This document shows, piece by piece, positions 40,876 through 49,718 of a stretch of 64,000 bases of DNA. Position 1 is the first letter of the stretch. Each line of letters starts with the position of its first letter. Made by a program: the position numbers and the translations under genes. The stretch comes from Caryophanales bacterium UBA7029 (GTDB lineage Bacteria > Bacillota_I > Bacilli_A > RFN20 > CAG-826). A model generated the notes under the pieces. The model saw only the letters and a list, made by a program, of their open reading frames with translations. It was not told the origin of the DNA and ran no database searches. The stretch covers positions 15,472 to 79,471 of the forward strand of contig DLBE01000043.1 in the NCBI GenBank assembly GCA_002494205.1, written 5' to 3'.

Positions 40876-41079
40876 ATGAGGAAAGAATTGTTAAAAGGTT
40901 TAACTGAGGAACAAATAATTAAAGTGCAACAATGTAGCGATGTTCGTGATTTAATGCAACTTGCTAAAGATGAAGGTGTTGAATTAAATGATGAGCAACT
41001 AAAAGCTGTATCAGGTGGCGCTTGTTCTAGTGAAACAGATAAAGAAGATTCAGCGCATAATAGAAAAATTGAAAGTTAA
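40876..41079 (+). CDS. RiPP precursor peptide with Nif11-type leader
   Basis: A 67-residue peptide. The leader LTEEQIIKVQQCSDVRDLM and LAKDEGVELNDEQLKAVSGG follow the Nif11/nitrile-hydratase-leader pattern and end in a double-glycine cleavage site (residues 47-48). The predicted core is 19 residues, from alanine 49 to serine 67. It starts ACSSETDKEDS, contains one cysteine (C50), and is otherwise polar and charged. Directly downstream are a radical SAM/SPASM enzyme and a C39-peptidase exporter, the expected modifying and cleaving partners. The ATG at 40876 has AGGATTGG about 10 bases upstream. A TTG four codons earlier is possible. Only one precursor copy is present. Confidence 0.85.
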   Translation: MRKELLKGLTEEQIIKVQQCSDVRDLMQLAKDEGVELNDEQLKAVSGGACSSETDKEDSAHNRKIES

Positions 41080-41081
41080 TA

Positions 41082-42476
41082 ATGTTTTTCCGTTTAAAAG
41101 ATAATGTTGCATTAAGAAAATGGAGATATGTTGATCGTGCGATTTATAAAAAAGGCATAGATCAAGCTCTTGGGGTTTCAAAGGAAGAATTTGAAATCCT
41201 TTTGCTATGCGATGGAGAACACGATTTAGAAAATAACAAAATAATTCAAGAATTAAAAAATAGAAACCTCATTGAAGAATGTAACAAAGGCGATAAATTA
41301 AATGAATGGTCCAAGTTAAAGGAGTATGATAACTACTATTTTCCACGTATGAATCTAATGATTACTGGAAAATGTAATCTTAATTGTTTGCATTGCTTTA
41401 ATGCAAAAGATAACGCTCCATTAAATTCCGAACTCTCTTTTGAAGAAATTTTAACTATCTTAGATCAAGCAAAAGATATTGGCATTCATTGTTTTACATT
41501 AACTGGTGGTGAGCCATTAGTTCATCGTAAATTTTTAGATATTGTAAAAGCTATTTATGAAAGAAATATGTTCATTTTTGAGCTTAACACTAATGGCTTA
41601 CTAATTAACCAAAAGATGCTCGATTTCTTTAAAGAAATAGGTTGCTATCCTTTAATAAAAATTTCTTATGATGGAATTGGTTATCATAACTGGATTAGAC
41701 AACATCCTAAAGCTGAAGAACTTACTTTAAAAGCTATTGAATTATGCATCAAAAATGGCTTCAGAGTGAAAGCCCAAGTTCAAGTTAATCGTAAGAATTT
41801 GGATTCGATGTTTGAAACCGCAAAACTACTTGATAAGATGGGCGTTGATGAGATGAGAATTATAAGAACAACTGAAGCTCCTCGATGGGAAAAGAACGCA
41901 CCTCAATCATCTTTAACAATTGAAGAATATTACGAAAATATGCTGGATTTTGCGGCAAAATTCATGAAATCTGGGATGAAAATGACTGTTGATGTTTGGC
42001 AGTTTTTACGAATTTATCCAAGGCACAAACTTTACTCACTTGTACCTATTTCTTGTAATAAAGATGAATTTAATATTCGTATTCCAATGTGTAAAGGTAA
42101 CCGCGGAATGATTGCTGTTTCTTCAAAAGGAGAAGTTGTTCCATGCTTACAAATGTCTGGTTACTTTTTGGAAAAAGGTATCAGCTTAGGAAATTTGTTT
42201 AAAACGCCTTTAAAAGAATTAGTGAAAAATAGTCCCTATCTAGATTTAGCAATGGCGCCATTATTTAAACAAATTATTGAGAATGATAAATGTGGTAATT
42301 GTAAATACTACAAAGCCTGTACCGGTGGTTGCCCTGCTTTGGGCTTATTATATTCTAAAGATATTAATTTCTACCATGAAGATATTACTAAATGCATTTT
42401 CTTTGAAAATGGTTGGTATGAAAAAGTTACAGAAACTTTAAAAGATTTTCATTTACAAAATCCTTTAAATATTTAG
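41082..42476 (+). CDS. Radical SAM/SPASM peptide maturase
   Basis: A 464-residue enzyme. Residues about 1-80 form a PqqD-like recognition element (winged helix) that would bind the leader peptide. The radical SAM core has its cluster motif at C98, C102 and C105 (GKCNLNCLHCF) and the GGEP motif in FTLTGGEPLVHRKF (about 140). The C-terminal SPASM region supplies cysteines in IPMCKG, VVPCLQM and KCGNCKYYKACTGGCPALG for auxiliary clusters. Relatives install thioether, C-C or other crosslinks. The product on the one-cysteine core next door cannot be predicted. It begins 2 bases after the precursor stop and ends at a terminator. Confidence 0.9.
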   Translation: MFFRLKDNVALRKWRYVDRAIYKKGIDQALGVSKEEFEILLLCDGEHDLENNKIIQELKNRNLIEECNKGDKLNEWSKLKEYDNYYFPRMNLMITGKCNLNCLHCFNAKDNAPLNSELSFEEILTILDQAKDIGIHCFTLTGGEPLVHRKFLDIVKAIYERNMFIFELNTNGLLINQKMLDFFKEIGCYPLIKISYDGIGYHNWIRQHPKAEELTLKAIELCIKNGFRVKAQVQVNRKNLDSMFETAKLLDKMGVDEMRIIRTTEAPRWEKNAPQSSLTIEEYYENMLDFAAKFMKSGMKMTVDVWQFLRIYPRHKLYSLVPISCNKDEFNIRIPMCKGNRGMIAVSSKGEVVPCLQMSGYFLEKGISLGNLFKTPLKELVKNSPYLDLAMAPLFKQIIENDKCGNCKYYKACTGGCPALGLLYSKDINFYHEDITKCIFFENGWYEKVTETLKDFHLQNPLNI

Positions 42477-42493
42477 AATTTTCTTTCTTTGAC

Positions 42494-42523
42494 AATGCCA
42501 GCAAATTGAGTTTGGCATTTTTT
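42494..42523 (+). terminator. Terminator after the radical SAM gene
   Basis: AATGCCA (42494-42500) pairs with TGGCATT (42513-42519), then a T-run. It splits precursor plus maturase from the export genes. Confidence 0.75.
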
Positions 42524-42526
42524 ATT

Positions 42527-42564
42527 TAGATTGTGTTTTACGCAATCTAAATTAATGATATAAT
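42527..42564 (+). promoter_or_regulatory. Promoter of the export genes, with inverted repeat
   Basis: TTTACG (42537-42542), a 16-base spacer and TATAAT (42559-42564). The inverted repeat TTAGATTG/CAATCTAA (42527-42534 and 42543-42550) brackets the -35 box, a possible operator. The ATG is 7 bases beyond the -10 box, so a leaderless mRNA is likely. Confidence 0.6.
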
Positions 42565-42571
42565 CATTATT

Positions 42572-42952
42572 ATGAAAAAGAATAAAGTTAGTATCTCTAA
42601 TCCAGAAGAACTAGAAAAAAATCTGCAATATTCTTCTCCAGTTACATGGATTGCTTTAGGAGTTGTCTTTTCTCTTATTGTGGGCCTTTTTGTATGGTCT
42701 TGCGTTTTCAAAATTAAAGACAAAATTATAGGCAAAGCGAAAATTGTCAGTTCTGAAGTTACTCTTGTGGTTGACGCTAATTCTATTTCAAAATTAAAGG
42801 TTGGCCAAAAAGTTTATATTAATAATTTAGAAGGCGAAATCTTAAAAATTGTTGAGAAAAAGCCTATTATTTCTCATTTTGCATTGGCTGATGGAGAGTA
42901 CGAATACACCATTATTAATGAAATTAAACCAATAGAATACTTGATCAAATAA
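42572..42952 (+). CDS. Minimal NHLM-type secretion (HlyD-like) protein
   Basis: A 126-residue protein with one membrane helix (about residues 26-48) after a cytosolic start, SISNPEELEKNLQYSSPVTW, a pattern seen at the N-terminus of NHLM secretion proteins. The external part has only a short beta-barrel-like piece (VDANSISKLKVGQKVYIN, then GEILKIVEKKPI). Canonical HlyD adaptors are 300 residues or more with a long coiled coil, which is absent here. This fits a single-membrane (Gram-positive-like) exporter that needs no periplasmic bridge. It starts the export gene set and ends 2 bases before the peptidase transporter. Confidence 0.7.
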   Translation: MKKNKVSISNPEELEKNLQYSSPVTWIALGVVFSLIVGLFVWSCVFKIKDKIIGKAKIVSSEVTLVVDANSISKLKVGQKVYINNLEGEILKIVEKKPIISHFALADGEYEYTIINEIKPIEYLIK

Positions 42953-42954
42953 TT

Positions 42955-45129
42955 ATGGAAAAGGTAAAGAAACCAAAGACTAAAGGCAAAGGAGTTGCAA
43001 ATACTCCGTTAATCATGCAATTAGAAGCTCTAGAATGTGGAGCTGCTTCTTTAACAATGGTTATGGCTTACTATGGAAAGTGGGTACCTCTTGAACAAGT
43101 TAGAGTTGATTGTGGTGTTTCTAGAAACGGAAGTAACGCTAAGAACATTCTTAGAGCTGCTCAAAAATATGGGTTTAAAACATCAGGTTATGCTTACAAT
43201 ATTCAAAAATTAAAAGAAAGAGGCAAATTTCCAGCGATCATTCACTGGGGTGGAGGCCACTTTGTTGTTTTAAATGGTTTTAGGGGTAATAAAGCAATTA
43301 TTAATGACCCAGCTAAAGGACTTGTTAAAGTCGATTTGAAGACTTTTGACAAAATATTTACCGGAATTTATCTTGAACTTGTTCCAGATGAAAATTTTGT
43401 TCCTAGCGGAAAAAGAAAATCAATTTTTTCATTTGCTAAGAAACGTCTTAAAGGCGCTTTGCCATTAATTATTTTCTTTTCAATTACGACAATTATTTTC
43501 TATGTTTTTAGCATTATTTCGCCTGCTATGAGCCAAGTTTTTGTCGATAAACTTTTAGGTGGGCAAAACCCGTCATGGCTGTTGCCATTTATTCTAGTAT
43601 TTGCAAGTGTAGCATTGCTACAAGTCGTCGTAACAGTAATTCAGAGCATATCGCAATATAAGATTCGAGGCAAACTAGATTTAATTGGTTCAACAACTTA
43701 TATGTGGAGAATTTTAAGACTCCCTATTGAATTCTTCTCGCAAAGAATGGTTGGAGATTTGCAAGGACGTCAATCTGAAAACGCATCAATTGCAGAAACA
43801 TTGGTTAATGTTTTCGCTCCTTTATTATTTAACACAATTATGATTGTGGTTTATCTGTTTGTAATGATTAATAAGAGCTGGATTTTATCTCTTGTGGGAG
43901 TAATAACAGTCCTTATAAATATCTTTGTGTCGACAAGAATTTCTAAAGTCAGGGTCAATATTTCCCGTGTTCAAGCTAGAGATAACGCAAGACTTTCTGG
44001 CATGACTTCAAAAGGCATTGAAATGGTCGAAACAATTAAATCAAATGGTGCTGAGCAAGCTTATTTTGAATCTTGGTCCGATGTTCAAAACGATGTTGTT
44101 AAAGGAAAGCTTAGAATGTCGAAAATAAATGCATCACTAGGTTTAATTCCTTCATTTGCAGCAATGCTTGCAAATTACTCAATATTAATTCTTGGTGTTT
44201 TCTTCACTATTAAGGGTGAATTCACAATTGGTTCAATTTTAGCTTTCCAAGGTTTACTTGGTTCATTTATGCAACCTGTTAATACTCTTATTTCAAGTGG
44301 TCAGACATTACAAGAAATGAGAACCATGATGGAAAGAGTGGATGATGTTTTGGAATATCCTTTAGATGAAAATGTTATTCGTGAAATTAAGACTGACAAT
44401 GTTTCAAAAATTAAAGGTAACCTCATTTTGAAAGATATAACTTTTGGTTATTCTAGACTAGACGAACCAATTTTAAAGAATTTTAATCTGGAAATAAAAC
44501 AAGGACAAAAGGTTGCAATTGTTGGTTCAACAGGAAGCGGAAAATCAACGCTATCAAAATTAATTTCAGGTTTATATTCACCTTGGTCAGGAGAAATTAT
44601 TTTTAATGGCAAGAAGATTACTGAAATTGATCACGAAATTTTTACTTCATCAATTGCAGTTGTTGATCAAGATATAACAATGTATGAAGACACAATTTTA
44701 AATAATATTAAAATGTGGGATGAATCTATTGAAGATTACGAAGTAATAATGGCATGTAATGATGCTCAAATACATAAACAAATCATGGCAAGAGAAGGTG
44801 GTTATAATGCTCCAGTTTTGGAAGGTGGTAAAAACTTCTCTGGTGGTGAGAAACAAAGACTTGAGATTGCTCGTTCTTTAGCTTCTGATCCAAGCATCAT
44901 CATTTTAGATGAAGCTACAAGTGCGTTAGACGCCAAAACAGAATCTGAAGTTGTTAAAGCAATTAAAGCTCGTGGCATCACAACAATTGTTATTGCTCAT
45001 AGATTATCTACCATTAGGGATGCTGATTTGATTGTTGTTCTTAATAAAGGCGTAATTGTGGAGCAAGGAACTCACGAAGAATTAATGAAAAATAAAAGTT
45101 CATATTACGAACTTGTTACAAATGATTAG
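42955..45129 (+). CDS. NHLM-type ABC exporter with C39 peptidase
   Basis: A 724-residue peptidase-containing ABC transporter that should cleave the leader after the double glycine and export the product. The C39 domain (about 15-150) has catalytic cysteine 28 in MQLEALECGAASLTMV, the histidine in GGGHFVVLNGF and the aspartate in IINDPAKG. Six membrane helices follow (about 160-450). The ATPase has Walker A GSTGSGKST (about 523), signature FSGGEKQRLEIARSL, Walker B IIILDEATSALD and the H-loop IAHRLST. All catalytic residues look intact. It is followed after 12 bases by a second ABC exporter. Confidence 0.93.
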   Translation: MEKVKKPKTKGKGVANTPLIMQLEALECGAASLTMVMAYYGKWVPLEQVRVDCGVSRNGSNAKNILRAAQKYGFKTSGYAYNIQKLKERGKFPAIIHWGGGHFVVLNGFRGNKAIINDPAKGLVKVDLKTFDKIFTGIYLELVPDENFVPSGKRKSIFSFAKKRLKGALPLIIFFSITTIIFYVFSIISPAMSQVFVDKLLGGQNPSWLLPFILVFASVALLQVVVTVIQSISQYKIRGKLDLIGSTTYMWRILRLPIEFFSQRMVGDLQGRQSENASIAETLVNVFAPLLFNTIMIVVYLFVMINKSWILSLVGVITVLINIFVSTRISKVRVNISRVQARDNARLSGMTSKGIEMVETIKSNGAEQAYFESWSDVQNDVVKGKLRMSKINASLGLIPSFAAMLANYSILILGVFFTIKGEFTIGSILAFQGLLGSFMQPVNTLISSGQTLQEMRTMMERVDDVLEYPLDENVIREIKTDNVSKIKGNLILKDITFGYSRLDEPILKNFNLEIKQGQKVAIVGSTGSGKSTLSKLISGLYSPWSGEIIFNGKKITEIDHEIFTSSIAVVDQDITMYEDTILNNIKMWDESIEDYEVIMACNDAQIHKQIMAREGGYNAPVLEGGKNFSGGEKQRLEIARSLASDPSIIILDEATSALDAKTESEVVKAIKARGITTIVIAHRLSTIRDADLIVVLNKGVIVEQGTHEELMKNKSSYYELVTND

Positions 45130-45141
45130 AAAGGAGTAAAC

Positions 45142-47322
45142 ATGGGTTGGTTTGAAGAGCAAGTAAAACAAAGAAAAGAACTCGATGCAAAAACATTCGA
45201 AGAATCTTTCATGTCGCTTGCTGGATTAAAAGTCGATAATAAAGAAAGTTTGACTGACGAACAAATAAAAGATAACTTTGTTATTAGTCAAATACTTTCA
45301 TATTTCAACCATCAACCTATTGATATTCCAAAGTCTATTGATAATTTTGAAGATAAATTAAATTATGTTATTTCACAAACGGATTTCGTTTATAGAAAGA
45401 TCAATTTAGATAAATCTTATTCCGACAATAACAAGTTTCCAATCCTTATTTTTGTCCCATTTAATAACTCTCCAGTTTTACTTTTCCCTAAAGGAAAGGA
45501 TAAATACTATTATATAAATTACGCGACAGGAAAAAGAGCTACTATTGATTCTTATTTAGTGAACGGACTAGAACTTGAAGCATATACTTTCTATCGTCCA
45601 CTTCCAAAATCAAAAATTTCATTTAAAGGCTACGCTTCTTACTTAAAGAAATCGGTTAAACCATTGGATTTAATTTTGCTTATTTTGTTCACAATTGCCG
45701 CCTCTGGTGTCGGACTTTTAATCCCTTTTCTCACTAAGAGATTGACAGGTGAAGTTGTTAGCAAAGGTGAAATCCCATTCTTTATTTTAATTTCAAGTTT
45801 TGTTGTAACCGCTGCAACAGGTTTACTTTTAGTAAAAGCGGTTCAGTCTTTTATCAATATTAAAGTTTCAACTAAGATTGAGAAGTCTATTCAAGAAGCC
45901 ACAATGATGAGAGTTTTATCTCTCCCAGCTTCTTTCTTTAAGAAACATAATACCGGTGAACTTGGCTTAAGATTTAGCAATGTAGTCTTTTTAGCAAGAT
46001 TAATCATTGCTGGAATGTTTACAACGCTAACTTCGGTTATCATGTCTTTTGCTTATGTATTCCAATTAATTGGTTTTGCCCCATCCTTAATTTGGCCTGT
46101 TGTACTAATTTTATTAGTGAACACAAGTTTTACAATTTTAATTTCTTTTATTCAGAAAGAATATGCTAAAAAACAACTTGAACTAAGCGCTAAAGAAGCT
46201 GGTGTTACTTATGAAATGATTAATGGCATCCAAAAGATTAGACTTTCCGGAAGCGAAAAACGTATTTTTGCAAAATGGGCTAGTGCTTATTCTAAGAGTG
46301 CAAAACTTAAATATAATCCTCCTATGATTTTAAAACTTAGTGGAGCATTGTCCTTATTAATTTCATTATTAGGTACTCTACTTATTTATTTTGTGGCCGC
46401 CAAAAACAACATTGATGCAAGTAGTTACATGGCATTTATGTCTAGCTATGGTGTTTTATCTGCTGCTTTTGCATCTTTATCTCAAGTTGCTAGTACATTA
46501 TTTACTATTCAACCAATTTATGAAATGGCTCGCCCAATTTTGGAAAGCGAACCTGAATCTAATGAAGGAAAAATTGAACTTAAACACATTACTGGAAATA
46601 TCACAATTAAAGATGTCTCCTTTAGATACACTGAAACTGGTCCACTTATCTTAAATAAGTTTAATTTAGACATTAAAGAAGGCGAATATCTTGCAATAGT
46701 TGGTCAAACAGGTTGTGGTAAATCTACATTGGTGAGACTTTTACTTGGTTTTGAAAAACCTATAAATGGTGAAGTATTATATGATAATATAAACATTAAT
46801 GATGTTAATTTAACTTCATTAAGAAAGAATATTGGTACTGTTATGCAAAATGGAACTTTATTCCATGCTGATATTCTATCTAACATCATTATTTCTAACC
46901 CGAGTCTAAAAAACGAAGATGCTTGGGAAGCAGCGGAGATTGCTAATATTGCCGAAGATATTAGAGAAATGCCAATGGGAATGAGAACTGTTATATCGGA
47001 AGGTCAAGGTGGTATCTCTGGTGGTCAAAAACAAAGGATTATGATTGCTAGAGCAATCGTCCATAAACCTAAAATTCTCATCTTTGATGAGGCAACATCC
47101 GCTTTAGATAATAAAACCCAAAAATCTATTTCAGATTCAATCAGTAAACTCAATTGTACACGTATTGTAATCGCGCATAGACTATCGACAATTAAAAATG
47201 CTGATCGAATTATTATGCTTGAGGGTGGCAAAATTATAGAGCAAGGAGATTATAAAACTTTGATTGCTAAAAATGGCAAGTTTGCTGAACTTGTTGAAAG
47301 ACAAAGACTTGATACTAATTAG
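45142..47322 (+). CDS. NHLM-type ABC exporter, second subunit
   Basis: A 726-residue ABC exporter without peptidase. Residues about 1-165 form a soluble N-terminal domain usual in the second NHLM transporter; six membrane helices follow (about 175-460). The ATPase has Walker A GQTGCGKST (about 520), signature ISGGQKQRIMIARAI, Walker B ILIFDEATSALD and IAHRLSTIK. It likely pairs with the peptidase transporter as a heterodimer or acts in parallel. AGAAAGGAGT precedes the ATG. Confidence 0.9.
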   Translation: MGWFEEQVKQRKELDAKTFEESFMSLAGLKVDNKESLTDEQIKDNFVISQILSYFNHQPIDIPKSIDNFEDKLNYVISQTDFVYRKINLDKSYSDNNKFPILIFVPFNNSPVLLFPKGKDKYYYINYATGKRATIDSYLVNGLELEAYTFYRPLPKSKISFKGYASYLKKSVKPLDLILLILFTIAASGVGLLIPFLTKRLTGEVVSKGEIPFFILISSFVVTAATGLLLVKAVQSFINIKVSTKIEKSIQEATMMRVLSLPASFFKKHNTGELGLRFSNVVFLARLIIAGMFTTLTSVIMSFAYVFQLIGFAPSLIWPVVLILLVNTSFTILISFIQKEYAKKQLELSAKEAGVTYEMINGIQKIRLSGSEKRIFAKWASAYSKSAKLKYNPPMILKLSGALSLLISLLGTLLIYFVAAKNNIDASSYMAFMSSYGVLSAAFASLSQVASTLFTIQPIYEMARPILESEPESNEGKIELKHITGNITIKDVSFRYTETGPLILNKFNLDIKEGEYLAIVGQTGCGKSTLVRLLLGFEKPINGEVLYDNININDVNLTSLRKNIGTVMQNGTLFHADILSNIIISNPSLKNEDAWEAAEIANIAEDIREMPMGMRTVISEGQGGISGGQKQRIMIARAIVHKPKILIFDEATSALDNKTQKSISDSISKLNCTRIVIAHRLSTIKNADRIIMLEGGKIIEQGDYKTLIAKNGKFAELVERQRLDTN

Positions 47323-47336
47323 TGGAGGCTAATAAT

Positions 47337-47624
47337 ATGAAACATAGTTTAGAAAAAGATGTACTTACACTCTTCTTAGAAGGAGAACTTAATTCTTTTA
47401 ATTCTGAAGATGTTGAGAAAGAAATTGAAGAAATACTTAAAACAAATTCCTTTAAATCAATTGTTTTAGATTTAAAAGATTTGACTTATATTTCATCTGC
47501 TGGTCTTAGAATAATTATTAGACTTAAACAACAATGTGATAATACTTCAATTATTCACACTCCAAAGGATGTTTTAAATATTTTTAAAATGGTAGGATTT
47601 ACTAGTATTTTAAAAATTGATTAA
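47337..47624 (+). CDS. STAS-domain anti-sigma factor antagonist-like protein
   Basis: A 95-residue STAS protein of the SpoIIAA/RsbV kind. Strand-helix pattern SIVLDLKDLTYISSAGLRIIIRLKQ (about 46-70) contains the serine pair (ISSAG) that is phosphorylated in partner switching. GGAGG (47325-47329) lies 7 bases before this ATG; a GTG upstream overlaps the exporter stop and was rejected. It is followed 2 bases later by a protein with both a phosphatase and a kinase domain. Confidence 0.9.
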   Translation: MKHSLEKDVLTLFLEGELNSFNSEDVEKEIEEILKTNSFKSIVLDLKDLTYISSAGLRIIIRLKQQCDNTSIIHTPKDVLNIFKMVGFTSILKID

Positions 47625-47626
47625 TT

Positions 47627-49477
47627 ATGGCTTTAAAAGAAAGACAATTTGTTGACGCTTATCATGATAATGAAGCAGATGCCAATAGGCATATGTCTTT
47701 TGTTAATGCAGCTGCTGGTATTTTGGCTTTAATTATTTGGGCTTTGTATTTAGCAAGAGTATTTACAATTCCTGATCATTTTTTCCCAGTTGTCATGATT
47801 TTATTCCCTACAGCAGCAGTATTGTTATTTGTGCCACTTTTTCTTGTGAAAACTGATCTTGTAAGAAGACCTGCTTATAAATACTTTATAATATTTTCAC
47901 TTTTGGCTGTTGTTATTGCATTAAATATATCAATTCCAAAACATTCTCTTTTATTTTGGCCCTTTATTATTTTAATCGCGAATCACTATTACAATCCTAC
48001 GCTAGGGCGTGTAGTTTATGTTGTGACTATTGTTGCAATGCTTATTTGCATGTATTTAGGCATGTTTTTTGGTGAATTTGATGAAAACTTATTTGGTGGT
48101 GGTGTCATTTTAAAAGATGGTACAATCGGAACAGTTGAAACATTTACTGAACGAAAAGAGCTTCTAGATCAACTTGCTAAAAACGGAAATAACCGTTACA
48201 TTAAAGCTCTTATTTTCTATTATTTCCCTAGAGCGATGATTGTTACATTGTTCTTTATGGTAAGTAATCTTTTAAACAAAAGAACATATAAACTGCTTGA
48301 TGCTGAAATTAGAGCTCACGACGAACAAGAAAAAGCAAAAACAGAGCTAGAAGTTGCTAAAGGCATCCAACTAAATACACTTCCAGGTGAATTTGCGTCT
48401 AATGACGGTGTAGAAATCTTAGGTGAACTAAGAGCCGCAAAAGAAGTTGGTGGAGATCTTTATGATTATGTTGATATTGATAAAGACCACGTCGCTATTT
48501 TAATTGGAGATGTTTCTGGTAAAGGCGTTCCTGCTGCTATGTTTATGATGAAGACAATCACTTCATTTAGAGACTTTGCAACTAAAGGAAAAAGCCCATC
48601 TGAAATTCTTAAAGCAGTTAATAAATCAATTTTTAAAGGAAATACTGACTTCATGTTTGTAACTTGTTTCCTTGCTATTTTAGACAAAATAACAGGCAAA
48701 CTTGTTTATGCAAATGCAGGTCATAATCCACCTATTATTGGTTCAAATAAAAATTATAAATTTTTAAATAGTAAACCTGGTTTAATTTTAGGCTGTTTTG
48801 AGAATTCAAATGTTGTTGATGAAGAAATTATTTTAAAACCAGGTGAGACTATTACTTTATATACTGACGGAATTACTGAAGCAAAAAACGGAGAAGGAAA
48901 ACTATTTGGTGAAAGTAGATTCCTTAATGTTTTTAATAAGAAAAACTACACTTGCACAATTGAGCTCCATAGTCAGATTAAAGATGAAATTGCAGAATTT
49001 GTTAAAGATGCACCTCAAAGTGACGATATAACAATTTTAACATTAAGATATAAAGGTGATAATTTACAATACGATCAAAAACATTTTGAAGCCAAAAAAG
49101 AAAATACCGTCGATATTCTTGGCTTCATTAAAGATTTCTCTGCAAGACATAATTTTTCAGGCGAATTTACAAATAAACTTTTGATAGTAGGTGACGAACT
49201 TGCCTCAAATATTATCAACCATGGTTATAAAAATAACGGTGGACCTATCTTTATTCGTTTACTTTTTAATGAAGATAAAAAAGAATTTGTATTAACAATT
49301 ATCGATAGTGCTGTTGAATTTAATCAACTAGAGGTTGAGGACACCCCAATTTCTGGAGAAGCTAAAAAACAAAAAATTGGCGGACTTGGTTTACTAATTG
49401 TTAAAAACATTATGGATGAATATTCTTATCAAAGAGTGAACAATAAGAACATCTTGGTATTAAAGAAAAACCTTTAA
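47627..49477 (+). CDS. Membrane SpoIIE-type phosphatase fused to a GHKL kinase
   Basis: A 616-residue protein in three parts. About six membrane helices occupy residues 25-220. A PP2C/SpoIIE phosphatase lies at about 245-430, with GDLYDYVDIDKDHVAILIGDVSGKG, YANAGHNPP and ITLYTDGITEAKN supplying metal-binding aspartates. A GHKL (HATPase) domain lies at about 470-616 with N-box GDELASNIINHGY and G-box KIGGLGLLIVKNIMDEYS. In SpoIIAB/RsbW systems kinase and phosphatase are separate proteins acting on a STAS partner; here one chain holds both and the STAS gene is adjacent. No sigma factor is near, so the output is unknown. It may sense envelope stress or the exported product. Confidence 0.88.
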   Translation: MALKERQFVDAYHDNEADANRHMSFVNAAAGILALIIWALYLARVFTIPDHFFPVVMILFPTAAVLLFVPLFLVKTDLVRRPAYKYFIIFSLLAVVIALNISIPKHSLLFWPFIILIANHYYNPTLGRVVYVVTIVAMLICMYLGMFFGEFDENLFGGGVILKDGTIGTVETFTERKELLDQLAKNGNNRYIKALIFYYFPRAMIVTLFFMVSNLLNKRTYKLLDAEIRAHDEQEKAKTELEVAKGIQLNTLPGEFASNDGVEILGELRAAKEVGGDLYDYVDIDKDHVAILIGDVSGKGVPAAMFMMKTITSFRDFATKGKSPSEILKAVNKSIFKGNTDFMFVTCFLAILDKITGKLVYANAGHNPPIIGSNKNYKFLNSKPGLILGCFENSNVVDEEIILKPGETITLYTDGITEAKNGEGKLFGESRFLNVFNKKNYTCTIELHSQIKDEIAEFVKDAPQSDDITILTLRYKGDNLQYDQKHFEAKKENTVDILGFIKDFSARHNFSGEFTNKLLIVGDELASNIINHGYKNNGGPIFIRLLFNEDKKEFVLTIIDSAVEFNQLEVEDTPISGEAKKQKIGGLGLLIVKNIMDEYSYQRVNNKNILVLKKNL

Positions 49478-49534
49478 TGAATAGACACAAAAATAAGAAA
49501 TTTAAGGGAATTCCTGGGGATTTTGCAAAAAAAG

Positions 49535-49562
49535 AAAAGCACAAATAAGTGCTTTTTTCTTT
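49535..49562 (+). terminator. Terminator of the RiPP export/partner-switch unit
   Basis: AAAAGCAC (49535-49542) pairs with GTGCTTTT (49549-49556), then TTCTTTC. Confidence 0.85.
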
Positions 49563-49564
49563 CC

Positions 49565-49655
49565 TGGCGGAGTAGGCGAGGTTCGAACTCGCGCACCAGT
49601 TACCCGGTCTAACGGTTTAGCAAACCGTCCCCTTGAGCCTCTTGGGTACTACTCC
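49565..49655 (-). tRNA. tRNA-Ser (GCT)
   Basis: Acceptor stem GGAGTAG/CTACTCC, discriminator G, encoded CCA, anticodon loop TTGCTAA (GCT), a long variable arm and T-loop GTTCGAACC. Its 3' end faces the RiPP block. A TATAAT box lies about 13 bases upstream on the minus strand. Confidence 0.94.
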
Positions 49656-49718
49656 AGCGAAAAGTATTATAACATTATTTTTATTTTAATAAAGCATAAA
49701 CATGACTATAATGAAAAT

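Noticed and set aside
40876..41079. A lanthipeptide or sactipeptide class label for the precursor
   Set aside because: No LanM or LanB/C gene is present, and the core has only one cysteine; the modification type cannot be decided.
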